This document shows, piece after piece, positions 7,164 to 16,264 of a stretch of 52,298 bases of DNA. Location: the NCBI GenBank assembly GCA_019747705.1, contig JAIEQM010000128.1, positions 1 to 52,298 on the forward strand, written 5' to 3'. The notes beneath the pieces were generated by a model, which searched no databases, had not been told where the DNA came from, and worked only from the letters and a program-made list of their open reading frames with translations. How positions within the stretch are numbered: the first letter of the stretch is position 1; the number at the start of each line of letters is the position of its first letter. The translations under genes and the position numbers were made by a program. The stretch is from Chitinophagaceae bacterium. Lineage in GTDB: Bacteria > Bacteroidota > Bacteroidia > Chitinophagales > Chitinophagaceae.

Positions 7164-8327
7164 ATGAGTAATATCCTTATTGTTGATGATGAAAAAGCCA
7201 TCCGCAAAACGCTGAGCGAAATTCTCTCTTATGAGGGTTATAAAATTGATGATGCGGAAAATGGCGAAGAAGGTTTAAAGAAGCTGAAAGAGAAGAATTA
7301 TGATGTGGTGCTTTGTGATATTAAAATGCCCAGGGTAGATGGTATTGAGTTTCTTGAAAAATCAAAAGAGATCAACCCGGATATTCCTGTGATTATGATT
7401 TCAGGGCACGGAACCATTGAAACTGCAGTGGAGGCAGTAAAGAAAGGCGCTTTTGATTATGTAGCCAAGCCTCCGGATTTAAACCGCTTACTCATTACCA
7501 TACGCAACGCACTAGACCGGCAAACCCTGGTCACCGAAACGAAGGTGCTGAAACGTAAAGTGAGCCGTGTGCAGGAAATGATAGGTGAAAGCGCCGCTCT
7601 CAAAAAAATAAAAGATACCATTGATAAAGTAGCGCCCACTGATGCCCGTGTATTAATTACCGGAGAAAATGGCAGCGGCAAGGAACTGGTGGCCAGGTGG
7701 ATTCATGAAAAAAGCAGCCGTGCTGCCGGGCCCATTATTGAAGTGAATTGTGCAGCTATACCCGGTGAGTTAATAGAGAGTGAATTGTTTGGCCATGAAA
7801 AAGGTTCTTTTACTTCTGCCATTAAGCAACGTATTGGCAAATTTGAACAGGCCAATGGCGGCACGTTGTTCCTGGATGAAATTGGCGATATGAGCTTAAC
7901 CGCACAGGCAAAAGTGCTGCGTGCGCTCCAGGAAAATAAAATAACAAGGGTGGGGGGCGAAAAAGATATTACAGTTGATGTAAGAGTTATTGCCGCTACC
8001 AATAAAGATTTATTAAAAGAGGTGGAAGCAAAAAACTTCCGTTTGGATTTATACCACCGTTTGAGTGTTATCATTATTCATGTTCCTTCTCTCAATCAGC
8101 GTAAAGAAGATATTCCGCTGCTGGCAGATTATTTTTTGAAACAGGTGGCAGATGAATACGGCCAGGCTGTAAAAGCAATTGATAAAGATGCTGTTGATGC
8201 CCTCCGGCAGCATAACTGGAGCGGCAATATCCGTGAGTTCAGAAATGTAATGGAGCGCCTCATAATTCTTTCAGGAAAAGTAATTACTGCCGATGATGTG
8301 CACAACTTTGTAATTCCGAGGAGTTAA
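7164..8327 (+). CDS. NtrC-like response regulator without DNA-binding domain
   Basis: Residues 1-120 are a receiver domain (acidic pair Asp8-Asp9, phosphoacceptor Asp52, Lys102). Residues 138-375 are a sigma54-type AAA+ domain with Walker A GENGSGKE (167-174), Walker B GTLFLDEIG (233-241) and the NWSGNIREFRN sensor region (351-361). The sigma54-contact loop reads GSFTSA (214-219) instead of GAFTGA. The protein stops at residue 387, right after the AAA+ lid, so the C-terminal Fis-type helix-turn-helix is absent (NtrC itself has about 470 residues). It probably acts without direct DNA binding or through a partner. No histidine kinase is adjacent. It is convergent with the MerR gene, with stops overlapping by 4 bp. 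Confidence 0.9.
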   Translation: MSNILIVDDEKAIRKTLSEILSYEGYKIDDAENGEEGLKKLKEKNYDVVLCDIKMPRVDGIEFLEKSKEINPDIPVIMISGHGTIETAVEAVKKGAFDYVAKPPDLNRLLITIRNALDRQTLVTETKVLKRKVSRVQEMIGESAALKKIKDTIDKVAPTDARVLITGENGSGKELVARWIHEKSSRAAGPIIEVNCAAIPGELIESELFGHEKGSFTSAIKQRIGKFEQANGGTLFLDEIGDMSLTAQAKVLRALQENKITRVGGEKDITVDVRVIAATNKDLLKEVEAKNFRLDLYHRLSVIIIHVPSLNQRKEDIPLLADYFLKQVADEYGQAVKAIDKDAVDALRQHNWSGNIREFRNVMERLIILSGKVITADDVHNFVIPRS

Positions 8328-9205
8328 AACACATCAGACCCGTTACAGAATTTCATGAGATCCTCCATTGAAGTAAGTACCGTTAATCGTTTATGATTGA
8401 TACTTACATTGGCTGCCTGCGGGCCTGAGACAATTATTTCAAGTTCAGGGAAACGGTTGATCATTTCAGCAGCCAGTTCATTCATGGAGAGGTTGGAGAA
8501 ATTCGTAATCACATGCATGTGCAATTTTTCAAGAGGCTGCAGTTTCAAATAATCTTCAATTACTGAAGGTTGTAAATCGGCGCCAAAATAGCGGGAGCGT
8601 TTTCCATTCTTCTTTAACAGGTATTGAATAAAGAGCACCGGTATTTCATGGTGTTCACCTGTGGGATTAAATAAAGCTGTAACACCTCCATTCACCGGGT
8701 TATCCAGTGCATTGATGGCCACCATCATTTTTTTTATGATTAAATGGCTGGCAAAATGCTCCTGAACGGGGCGGGTGGTATCCGTCATCCAGTACACACC
8801 AATACGCTGGAGCAGGGGGTAAAAAATATGCAGCACTACTTTTTCAAAGCCAATATGCAAAAAGATGGTATGAAAAATTTTGTTGAAACGATCTTCATCA
8901 AACTCCCTGCATGCCTGTACCAACTGGTCAATAAAATTTTCATAAAGTGTATCAGCAACTGCTTTATCTAATGTGAGGGTTTTCAATTGCTCCGGGCTCA
9001 TTCTGGCAATTTTGGAAATTTTATATCCCGAGCGGTTAAGATGGGCTATTTGCAAAATATGACGGAGATCCTCATTATCGTAATAGCGGTGCTTGCTTTC
9101 CCTGCGTTTGGGTTGCAGCAGGCTGTAACGTTGTTCCCAAACCCTGAAGGTATGTGCTTTAATACCCGAAAGATTTTCAATATCGCTGATGGTAAATAAT
9201 TCCAT
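8324..9205 (-). CDS. MerR-family regulator with B12-binding domain (CarH/LitR-like)
   Basis: A MerR helix-turn-helix (FTISDIENLSGIKAHTFRVW) opens the protein. A helical B12-binding cap and a Rossmann B12-binding domain follow (293 aa). The cap carries Trp139-x9-Glu149-His150, the W-x9-EH motif of adenosylcobalamin photoreceptors. Glu184-x-His186 gives the cobalt-ligand ExH motif, 47 residues after the Trp, against 46 in Thermus CarH (known positions Trp131 and His177). It is thus probably a light-sensitive repressor using coenzyme B12, classically controlling carotenoid genes; none are in this window. The frame opens at 9238, but the ATG at 9205 matches family N-termini. Confidence 0.87.
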   Translation of the reverse strand: MELFTISDIENLSGIKAHTFRVWEQRYSLLQPKRRESKHRYYDNEDLRHILQIAHLNRSGYKISKIARMSPEQLKTLTLDKAVADTLYENFIDQLVQACREFDEDRFNKIFHTIFLHIGFEKVVLHIFYPLLQRIGVYWMTDTTRPVQEHFASHLIIKKMMVAINALDNPVNGGVTALFNPTGEHHEIPVLFIQYLLKKNGKRSRYFGADLQPSVIEDYLKLQPLEKLHMHVITNFSNLSMNELAAEMINRFPELEIIVSGPQAANVSINHKRLTVLTSMEDLMKFCNGSDVF

Positions 9206-9401
9206 ACCGGTTGTTTGAAGGGATAAACAATATTGCAAGTAACATTTTTCTTTTTGAAACTACTAATAGTGTGTAAGTTTTGAGGCGCAGGGTTGCACAG
9301 CCTGTAAAATAGGGTTCAACTAAACATCAGTTCTTCAGGAACTCCGGTGTTAATTGATGCTGAATATTACTGGCTATCGGCAGCTTCAATTTGTAAAACC
9401 T

Positions 9402-9409
9402 TATTTTTG
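9402..9409 (+). promoter_or_regulatory. -7 box of lepB
   Basis: TATTTTTG, 23 nt before the lepB ATG, fits TAnnTTTG. No well-spaced -33 TTTG is evident. Confidence 0.45.
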
Positions 9410-9432
9410 TCCACTTTTAAAAAATTACCGAA

Positions 9433-10959
9433 ATGGGTTGGATTATTTTTATTCTGGGAACCATCGGGTTTCATATTGGTTTATATGGCATGTTTAAGAA
9501 GGCTGGTATTGAGCCAACGAAAGCCCTGATTCCTTTTTACAACACCTGGCTGATGGTGCAGAAACTGCAGGTTAAACCCTTGTGGTTCTGGCTGCAGTTT
9601 ATTCCCGTGGCGGGGCAGTTTGTAACCATGAGTCTTACCATTGATTTTGTAAAACAATATAATAAATTTTCCCTGCTGGATCATGCAGCAGCCGTATTTC
9701 TGCCCTTTGCTTATTTGCCTTACCTGGGTTTCAGCAAAGATGTAAAGTACATTGGCCATGACGAAGCAAAGAAGCATAAGAAAACCACTGCCCGTGAATG
9801 GGTTGATGCAGCCGTATTTGCAATTGTAGCGGCCACTATCATCCGCACATTTGTGTTTGAAGCGTACACTATTCCCACACCCTCCATGGAAAAATCGCTG
9901 ATGGTGAATGATTTCTTGTTTGTGAGTAAATTGAGTTACGGGCCCAGGATACCCAATACACCACTGGCTGTGCCTTTTGTACATCATAGTTTGCCGGGTT
10001 CAACCACCAAGTCCTATTTAGAATGGATTAAACTTCCTTACACAAGATTATTTGCGGCCGATGTTAAACGAAATGATGTGGTGGTATTTAACTTACCGGT
10101 GGGGGATACGGTTATTAACGACGAAGAAAATTTTGGTTCAAGGGTTACTTATTACGATGCAATAAGACAAGCAGGTGGCAACCGTGAGATTATCTGGAAT
10201 AATTATGCTGATATTATTATTACAAGGCCCGTTGATAAAAGAGAAAATTTTATTAAACGATGTGTTGCCATTGCAGGTGATACTCTTGAAATAAGAAGCG
10301 GTATTGTGTATATCAATGGAAAGAAAAGTGATTTAGAACCTGGAAGCGAAACAAATTATGTGTTGAAAACAAAAGGGCAAACACCTGACTACGCAATGTT
10401 GCAGGAAGAATATGGCATACGTGAAGAGCAGGGCGAAATAAGATCAGCAGGAACAGGTTTGTATGAAATATTTCTAAGGAATGACCAGGTTGAAATGTTT
10501 AAGAAACTGCCGTTTGTTGATTCGCTTGGCCCTGTTAATTATACGTCCGATAAATATACCTCACAGGTTGCAGGCGCTGATATTTTCCCGAATGATGCAG
10601 AACATTGCAGTAGTTGGACAATTGATAACTACGGCCCATTGTATGTTCCCCAAAAAGGTGCAACTATCAAATTAACAGATGCGAATATTAAACGGTATGA
10701 ACGCATCATCAGAACCTACGAAGGCAACAAGCTGGACTATGCTGATGGTAAACTCATCATCAATGGAAAAGAAACAGATCAATATACCTTTAAGATGAAT
10801 TATTACTGGCTGATGGGGGATAACCGTCATAACTCTTTAGACAGCCGCTATTGGGGTTTTGTGCCGGAAGACCATGTGGTGGGAGAAGCCTCACTTATTT
10901 TCTTTAGCTGGGAAAATGGAAAACCCCGGTGGAACCGCTTGTTCAGATTAATTAAATAG
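9433..10959 (+). CDS. lepB: Signal peptidase I with N-terminal membrane domain
   Basis: This serine/lysine protease (family S26) removes signal peptides from exported proteins at the inner membrane. The catalytic Ser151 is in PTPSMEKSL, the general-base Lys275 in FIKRCVAIAGD, and the conserved GDNRHNSLDSR box is at 462-472. It is long (508 aa, against about 320 for E. coli LepB). Residues 1-115 form an extra module with several membrane segments (a DUF5684-like layout with KALIPFYNTWL), and residues 310-450 are an insert in the catalytic domain. Both are usual for Bacteroidota LepB. It is monocistronic with a strong terminator. Confidence 0.93.
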   Translation: MGWIIFILGTIGFHIGLYGMFKKAGIEPTKALIPFYNTWLMVQKLQVKPLWFWLQFIPVAGQFVTMSLTIDFVKQYNKFSLLDHAAAVFLPFAYLPYLGFSKDVKYIGHDEAKKHKKTTAREWVDAAVFAIVAATIIRTFVFEAYTIPTPSMEKSLMVNDFLFVSKLSYGPRIPNTPLAVPFVHHSLPGSTTKSYLEWIKLPYTRLFAADVKRNDVVVFNLPVGDTVINDEENFGSRVTYYDAIRQAGGNREIIWNNYADIIITRPVDKRENFIKRCVAIAGDTLEIRSGIVYINGKKSDLEPGSETNYVLKTKGQTPDYAMLQEEYGIREEQGEIRSAGTGLYEIFLRNDQVEMFKKLPFVDSLGPVNYTSDKYTSQVAGADIFPNDAEHCSSWTIDNYGPLYVPQKGATIKLTDANIKRYERIIRTYEGNKLDYADGKLIINGKETDQYTFKMNYYWLMGDNRHNSLDSRYWGFVPEDHVVGEASLIFFSWENGKPRWNRLFRLIK

Positions 10960-10990
10960 CTTATATTTGATACCGGACTTTTATGATGGA

Positions 10991-11017
10991 TCCCCCGCAA
11001 TGTTCGGGGGATTTTTT
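10991..11017 (+). terminator. Terminator of lepB
   Basis: TCCCCCG (10991-10997) pairs with CGGGGGA (11005-11011) around a 7-nt loop, followed by six Ts. Confidence 0.9.
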
Positions 11018-11088
11018 GTCGGTATAAGTCAGCGTTTGAAGAAAGATGTACAAATCATATCCCATTGTTAACCATTAAAAAGAAAACG

Positions 11089-11574
11089 ATGCACAAACAG
11101 GAATATCATTTTGATTACGAGGAATATGCTTCCATTGATGATTTAACGGAAGATGATAAATGGCTGCTGGATGAGGCACGTGAAGTTACACAACATGCCT
11201 ATGCGCCCTATTCCCGGTTCCAGGTGGGAGCAGTTGCCAAACTCAAGAATGGTGAAATTATTGCCGGCAGCAACCAGGAGAATGCTTCTTTTCCTGCGGG
11301 TTTATGTGCCGAGCGTGTGGTACTGGCCTCTGTATCGTCATTGTACCCCAAAGTACCCATTGAATCTATGGCTATCAGTTATTTTAATAATAATGGCGAA
11401 AGTAATCATCCCATCACCCCATGCGGTATTTGCCGGCAGGCGCTGCAGGAGTTTACGCATAAAACAAATACGCCCATCCGTTTAATACTGGGAGGCATGC
11501 ATGGTAAAGTGTATATCATACCCAATTCCACCATGCTGCTGCCGCTTTCTTTTACCAGTAAGGATTTGCAATAG
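11089..11574 (+). CDS. cdd: Cytidine deaminase
   Basis: This zinc enzyme deaminates cytidine and deoxycytidine to the uridine forms in pyrimidine salvage. The zinc and catalytic motif CAE (Cys73, Glu75) and PCGIC (Cys112, Cys115) are intact, and the N-terminal AYAPYSRFQVGAV is typical. Length from the ATG at 11089 is 161 residues, that of the homotetrameric class. The frame extends to a TTG at 11065, but the ATG is a better start. It is convergent with ogt, 7 bp apart. Confidence 0.94.
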   Translation: MHKQEYHFDYEEYASIDDLTEDDKWLLDEAREVTQHAYAPYSRFQVGAVAKLKNGEIIAGSNQENASFPAGLCAERVVLASVSSLYPKVPIESMAISYFNNNGESNHPITPCGICRQALQEFTHKTNTPIRLILGGMHGKVYIIPNSTMLLPLSFTSKDLQ

Positions 11575-11581
11575 ATTTTTT

Positions 11582-12070
11582 TCAAAACAATAATGGATGT
11601 CCGGCATGTTTTGCTTCATGCTCCAGCAGCCATTGCTTGCGGTGAAGCCCGCCTGCATAACCTGTGAGCTTACCGTCTGCACCAATTACACGATGACAGG
11701 GAATAATAATAGCTATTGGATTTTTCCCATTGGCAGATGCGGCAGCACGTATAACTTTTACATCGCCCAAACGTTTAGCCATTTGCAAATAGGTGGCTGT
11801 AATTCCAAAATCAATATGCAATAACTCGTTCCATACTTTTTGCTGAAAAGCAGTACCCTGCCCATGCAGAGGTAACTCAAACGTTTTCCTGGTTCCTTCA
11901 AAATATTCCTGCAGTTGTTGTTTTGTATAATTGAGTAATGCAGAGCTCTTTACTGTTTTCCTTTCATCATTATCATTAAACGACACAACGGTAATGCCCG
12001 CTTCATCCGCTTCTATACGAATAATGCCAACAGGCGAACTGAAATAATCAACAAATGGGGAATTTGACAA
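11582..12070 (-). CDS. ogt: Methylated-DNA--protein-cysteine methyltransferase
   Basis: This protein repairs O6-alkylguanine by transferring the alkyl group to its own cysteine. The active site PCHRVIG has Cys125, and the arginine-finger helix region VIRAAASANGKNP precedes it. The 162 residues match the Ogt/MGMT class without the Ada domain. No ATG precedes the conserved N-terminus (FVDYFSSPVGIIRIE), and a stop lies 6 codons upstream, so the start must be the TTG at 12070. It lies 11 bp after the SirB1-like gene in the same direction, probably in one transcript. Confidence 0.92.
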   Translation of the reverse strand: MSNSPFVDYFSSPVGIIRIEADEAGITVVSFNDNDERKTVKSSALLNYTKQQLQEYFEGTRKTFELPLHGQGTAFQQKVWNELLHIDFGITATYLQMAKRLGDVKVIRAAASANGKNPIAIIIPCHRVIGADGKLTGYAGGLHRKQWLLEHEAKHAGHPLLF

Positions 12071-12081
12071 TGATTTAGGTT

Positions 12082-12972
12082 TTATTCATCTCCCGGTTCA
12101 TTCTCATCCAGCAGGGCAGAGAGATTTAAGAGATCATCCTGCTTATAACGTTTGTTTTCTTCCATAAAACATTTGGCATATTCTTCCAGCAGCAACTGTA
12201 CAAGCCTGCGGTTGCTCAATGGTTTAAAATACGATGCAGTGGGAGGCACACTGATGCGTTTAAAATAAGTTTCAACATCCTGGTGAGAATATATTTGACC
12301 GCTGGCTCCATCCAGGTAAAACTGTATATGCTCCGGCGGATAACTGTTTTCATCCCGGTTCATGATCCAGTCATCAAAGTAACCGAGTATGAGCTGTCGT
12401 GGAATATTGATCACCTGAAGATTAATATCCAGCATTCTTGACAGCACCAACACCAGCAAACCAATACTGATGGCATTGCCTTTTTTAGATTCAATAAGCC
12501 TGGGTAATAAAAATTCGTCAGGCTTTAAATAATTTACTTCATTACCCTTGAGTTTGTAATAATTATAAAGAATATTGCTCAGCACATTTACCTGTTCCAG
12601 CGGCGTTAAAAAACTGTTGAGCTCCAGCCACACATTGCGGCGTATTTTTTCCAGTTCCTGCAGGCTGCTGTTTAAATTAAGATCGGGGTACTGATAACGG
12701 CTAAGTAATAAAATGCCGGTTAATAAATCCTGTTCTTTTTCTCTCGACCAGTTCCGCAGATCATGCTGCAAATCCTGAAGATGAAGGCGGTGGATCAGCA
12801 TTTCAATTCTTTCCTGCACAGGTTCTTCGGGCGTTGTTTCCCAAAGATGCTCCAGGTTGGGGATGATGCCGCTGCCAAGAGAAATGATACGGTTGCAAAC
12901 TGAAGAATAGACTTCTTCATCAGGATCGTCCATCAACTGGAGCAGTGCATATATTTCTTTTGTTTCTTCCAT
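12082..12972 (-). CDS. SirB1/transglutaminase-like family protein
   Basis: The 296-residue cytosolic protein begins with a helical region (1-100). It continues into the SirB1 N-terminal domain, a transglutaminase-like fold lacking the usual Cys-His-Asp triad. Recognisable are LNSFLTPLEQVNVLSNILYN (118-137) and ESKKGNAISIGLLVLVLSRM (161-180) with IPRQLILGY. The biochemical role of this family is not known to me. It is cotranscribed with ogt downstream. Confidence 0.75.
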   Translation of the reverse strand: MEETKEIYALLQLMDDPDEEVYSSVCNRIISLGSGIIPNLEHLWETTPEEPVQERIEMLIHRLHLQDLQHDLRNWSREKEQDLLTGILLLSRYQYPDLNLNSSLQELEKIRRNVWLELNSFLTPLEQVNVLSNILYNYYKLKGNEVNYLKPDEFLLPRLIESKKGNAISIGLLVLVLSRMLDINLQVINIPRQLILGYFDDWIMNRDENSYPPEHIQFYLDGASGQIYSHQDVETYFKRISVPPTASYFKPLSNRRLVQLLLEEYAKCFMEENKRYKQDDLLNLSALLDENEPGDE

Positions 12973-13091
12973 TTGCAGGGGTTGTGGATTGTAACGATGT
13001 AAATCTGGATTTTAAATTGCAAAATCTGTGAAAAATAAGGTAAAAAAGTTGTTCACAGTACTGTTAGTAAATGCTTTTGAATTAAATAAGA

Positions 13092-13119
13092 AAACCTCAA
13101 CCATAGCTGAGGTTTTTTT
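13092..13119 (-). terminator. Terminator after tRNA-Leu
   Basis: CCTCA and TGAGG arms with flanking A and T runs on both sides give a bidirectional hairpin, directly 3' of the tRNA on the minus strand. Confidence 0.7.
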
Positions 13120-13120
13120 G

Positions 13121-13205
13121 TGCCCGGAACTGGATTCGAACCAGCACATCCTTGCGAACGCTGCGACCTGAACACAGTGCGTCTACCAATTTCGCCATCC
13201 GGGCA
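13121..13205 (-). tRNA. tRNA-Leu (anticodon CAG)
   Basis: This 85-nt class II tRNA has an acceptor stem TGCCCGG/CCGGGCA, a D-arm GGCGAAATTGGTAGACGC, an anticodon arm CTGTG-TTCAGGT-CGCAG with anticodon CAG, a variable arm, and a T-arm with GGTTCGAATCC. CCA is not encoded; a CCA-adding enzyme is in the window. The upstream EamA reading frame runs straight into it. Confidence 0.95.
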
Positions 13206-14206
13206 GGGGTGCAAATGTAAATGAAAAATAAGAAACCTAAAATGAAAAAAATGTTCCTGTACAGATGCCTTCCATCCAATTAATACAATTCCCGTCATTA
13301 CCAGTAACGTACCGGCGATTTGCAATGTTGTTATCGGTTCGCCTAAAATAAAATGGGCCTGTAAGATGGTTGATACCGGTCCGATGCTGGCAACTATGGC
13401 CGCATTATTGGCGCCAATTCGTTTTAATCCCATTGAAACAGGAAAAGAAGGTATTACAGTAGCAACAACTGCCAGTAACAAACCATACATCCAAAGTTTT
13501 TCACCGGCATTTGTGATTCCTTCATTATTACCTGTTATTAAAAAATGTACAAGCACACCAACGGTTGCTGCCAGCATTGCATAAGCTGTAAACCGCATAA
13601 CACCCACCTTGGGAATAAGCCTGCCACTGCCGGCAATATAAACAGAATAGGTGATGGCACATAAAAACACCAGGAAGCTTCCCCATAAAAACCCGGACTT
13701 TAAACCGTCAATTTTCATTTCAGCAAAAAAAGCAGGGGCAATGCCTGAATAAGTAAGCAGCAATGCAAGCAACTGGCGTTTACTGATGGGTTGATGAAAA
13801 TAATAACGGTTAATGAGCACTACAAAAGTGGGAAAGAGAAAAAGAATTAAACGTTCCAGCCCGGCGGTGATGTATTGCAAACCTTCAAAATCAAGAAAGC
13901 TGCTGATATAATATCCCAACAAACCGGGCAGGATAATTTGAATCCATTGCCTGCCGCTTAACTTACCATGATCTTCCTTTCGTTGCACCAGCAATGCAGC
14001 AATAAGATAAAAGGGCAATGAACAAATCATGCGCATGGCCAGGAGGGTGAGGGCATCAATATGTACCGATGCAAATGCTTTTTTTACAATAACAGCTTTT
14101 GTTGAAAAAAGCACCACACCTGTAAATGCAATTGAGTATGCCTGTTAATGAAATGGTTTTCTTTTCCAGATTAATCGTTGCCGGAGATGAACGTCGGTGG
14201 CAATTT

Positions 14207-15013
14207 TTATACACTCACATTAAAATCCCTGAGCGCATCATTTAAACTTGTTTTTAAATCAGTGCTTGGTTTACGTTGACCAATAATCAACGCACATCCC
14301 ACACCATATTCACCCGCAGGAAATTTTTTGGTGTATGAACCTGGAATCACCACACTTCTTGCAGGTACACGGCCTTTCATTTCTATTGGTTCATTGCCGC
14401 TCACATCTATGATTTTAGTGGATTGTGTTAATACAACATTGGCTCCGAGTACTGCTTCTTTTTCTACAATAACACCTTCCACTACAATACAGCGGCTGCC
14501 AATAAAACATCCATCTTCAATAATTACAGGGCTGGCTTGTAATGGTTCCAATACACCGCCAATGCCCACACCACCACTCAAATGCACACCTTTCCCAATT
14601 TGGGCACAACTGCCCACGGTGGCCCATGTATCAACCATGGCGCCTTCATCAACATAAGCCCCAATGTTTACATAACTCGGCATCAGCACTACATTCTTTG
14701 CAAGATAAGCGCCGTAACGTGCTACTGCATGTGGTACTGCACGCACACCCAGTTCTTTATAGTTTTTTTTCAATAACATTTTATCGTAAAACTCAAAAGG
14801 CGCAACCTCCCATGTTTGCATTTGCTGTATTCCGAAATACATAAGGATAGCCTGTTTTACCCATTCGTTTACCTGCCATCCGCTTTCTGAAGGTGATGCT
14901 GTTCTGAGCCGGCCTTTATCCACTTCTTCAATTACATCTCTTACAGCATTGCTGTGTTTTTCTTCTTTGAGCAATTCCCTGTTGTTCCATGCTTCCAGTA
15001 TAAGTTCTTTCAT
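14207..15013 (-). CDS. dapD: Tetrahydrodipicolinate N-succinyltransferase
   Basis: This enzyme transfers succinyl from succinyl-CoA to tetrahydrodipicolinate in the succinylase branch of lysine and diaminopimelate synthesis. Its 268 residues have an N-terminal helical part (WNNRELLKEEKH) and then a left-handed beta-helix of hexapeptide repeats (NIGAYVDEGAMVDTWATVGS, HLSGGVGIGGVLEP). The PVIIEDGCFIGSRC segment is typical of DapD. Other dap genes are not nearby. It is divergent from the glycosyltransferase gene. Confidence 0.95.
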   Translation of the reverse strand: MKELILEAWNNRELLKEEKHSNAVRDVIEEVDKGRLRTASPSESGWQVNEWVKQAILMYFGIQQMQTWEVAPFEFYDKMLLKKNYKELGVRAVPHAVARYGAYLAKNVVLMPSYVNIGAYVDEGAMVDTWATVGSCAQIGKGVHLSGGVGIGGVLEPLQASPVIIEDGCFIGSRCIVVEGVIVEKEAVLGANVVLTQSTKIIDVSGNEPIEMKGRVPARSVVIPGSYTKKFPAGEYGVGCALIIGQRKPSTDLKTSLNDALRDFNVSV

Positions 15014-15109
15014 TCAATAAAAAATTTGTGCGAAGATAAATGAATGACAGATTTGAAATGTTTTGCCATTAACAATAAATCTGCACATTTGCATCTTATT
15101 ATTTTACTT

Positions 15110-16264
15110 ATGAATATTGGCTTTGACGCAAAACGGGCTTATCATAACCAAACAGGACTGGGGCATTACAGCCGCACCCTGCTGCGTTCAATGGCAACTT
15201 ATTTTCAGCGCCATAATTATTATCTCTTTAACCCAAAGCCATCTTCACTATTTCACTTCAATGAATTTAAAAACGTAAAAGAAGTTTTGCCTTCCGGGTT
15301 TTTGTCAAACCAATTTCCTTCACTCTGGAGGGGCAATTGGGTAAAAAAAGATTTGCAGCGTTATAAAATTGATTTGTATCACGGGTTGAGCCATGAAATT
15401 CCGGTGGGCATTCACAAAACAGGAGTCAAATCCGTTGTAACCATTCATGACTTAATTCATGAACGTTTTCCGGAGCAATACAGTTTTATTGACCGGAAAA
15501 TCTATAGCCGGAAATTCCGTTATGCCTGTGGGCATGCTGATGCTATCATTGCTATCAGTGAGCAAACAAAGAATGATATTGCTGAATTTTACAAAACAGA
15601 CCCTTCCCGCATAACAGTTTGTTATCAGAGTTGTAATGCCGCTTTTGCAGAAACAGTTTCAGGCGAAGAGAAACAAAGAGTAAAATCTTTATACGATTTG
15701 CCTGATCAGTTTTTCCTTTATGTTGGTTCCATTATTGAGCGTAAAAATTTGCTGGGCATTTGTAAAGCTTTTCATTCCCTTCAAAATGAAATCACTGTTC
15801 CTTTAGTGGTAATAGGCAGCGGTGGCGCTTACAAACAAAAAGTAAAAGACTATATCATATCTAATAATCTTCAGCAGCAAATCATTTTTCTTTCTGAAAA
15901 TCCTGCCGCAAAATCATCACCCGGTTTTCAAAATGCCAGCGATTTTCCGGCTATTTACCAGCAGGCAATGGCTATGATTTATCCTTCTTTCTTTGAAGGC
16001 TTTGGCATTCCCGTTCTGGAAGCATTGTGGAGCAGAATTCCTGTAATCACTTCCAATGTTTCCTGTCTGCCGGAAGCAGGAGGGGAGGGCGCTTTTTATG
16101 TAAGTCCTGCCAATGCTGACGAAATTGCTCATCAAATCAAAACTATTTTTTGGAATAAAGAATTGGTTCATAAGCAAATAGAAAAAGGCTGGCAACATGC
16201 GCAAAAATTTTCAAACTTTAATACAGCTTCAACTGTTATAAATACTTACAATCAACTGCTGTAA
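15110..16264 (+). CDS. Glycosyltransferase family 4 (GT-B) protein
   Basis: The N-terminal part begins MNIGFDAKRAYHNQTGLGHY, where a GxG-type loop binds the acceptor. HDLIHERFPEQY is the mid-domain histidine region. The C-terminal domain has GSIIERKNL and the nucleotide-sugar signature FFEGFGIPVLEAL with its Glu-x7-Glu pair. Length is 384 aa from the ATG at 15110; a further upstream ATG (15044) adds a non-family extension. It probably uses a nucleotide sugar for a cell-surface or lipid-linked glycan. Its stop abuts the next gene's TTG start, so they share a transcript. Confidence 0.88.
   Translation: MNIGFDAKRAYHNQTGLGHYSRTLLRSMATYFQRHNYYLFNPKPSSLFHFNEFKNVKEVLPSGFLSNQFPSLWRGNWVKKDLQRYKIDLYHGLSHEIPVGIHKTGVKSVVTIHDLIHERFPEQYSFIDRKIYSRKFRYACGHADAIIAISEQTKNDIAEFYKTDPSRITVCYQSCNAAFAETVSGEEKQRVKSLYDLPDQFFLYVGSIIERKNLLGICKAFHSLQNEITVPLVVIGSGGAYKQKVKDYIISNNLQQQIIFLSENPAAKSSPGFQNASDFPAIYQQAMAMIYPSFFEGFGIPVLEALWSRIPVITSNVSCLPEAGGEGAFYVSPANADEIAHQIKTIFWNKELVHKQIEKGWQHAQKFSNFNTASTVINTYNQLL

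Larger units (their letters stand above)
13053..14169 (-). pseudogene. EamA/DMT-family transporter, damaged at both ends
   Basis: The core encodes a ten-helix drug/metabolite transporter with two EamA repeats (FSTKAVIVKKAF; MGLKRIGANNAAIVASIGPV). At the 5' end the family-like N-terminus EKKTISLTGIL is in one frame and its continuation IAFTGVVLFSTKAV in another, a one-base shift near 14131. The uninterrupted frame begins only at a GTG at 14117. At the 3' end there is no stop: the frame passes through tRNA-Leu to 13053, adding PCPDGEIGRRTVF and so on. One added base in the A7 tract at 13245-13251 would give a stop right after VQEHFFSF. Two independent lesions suggest a decaying gene, but assembly error is possible. 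Confidence 0.65.

Noticed and set aside
13097..13279. 60-residue ORF across tRNA-Leu on the minus strand
   Set aside because: It is the alternative frame of the damaged EamA gene end and of the tRNA; the tRNA explains the sequence.
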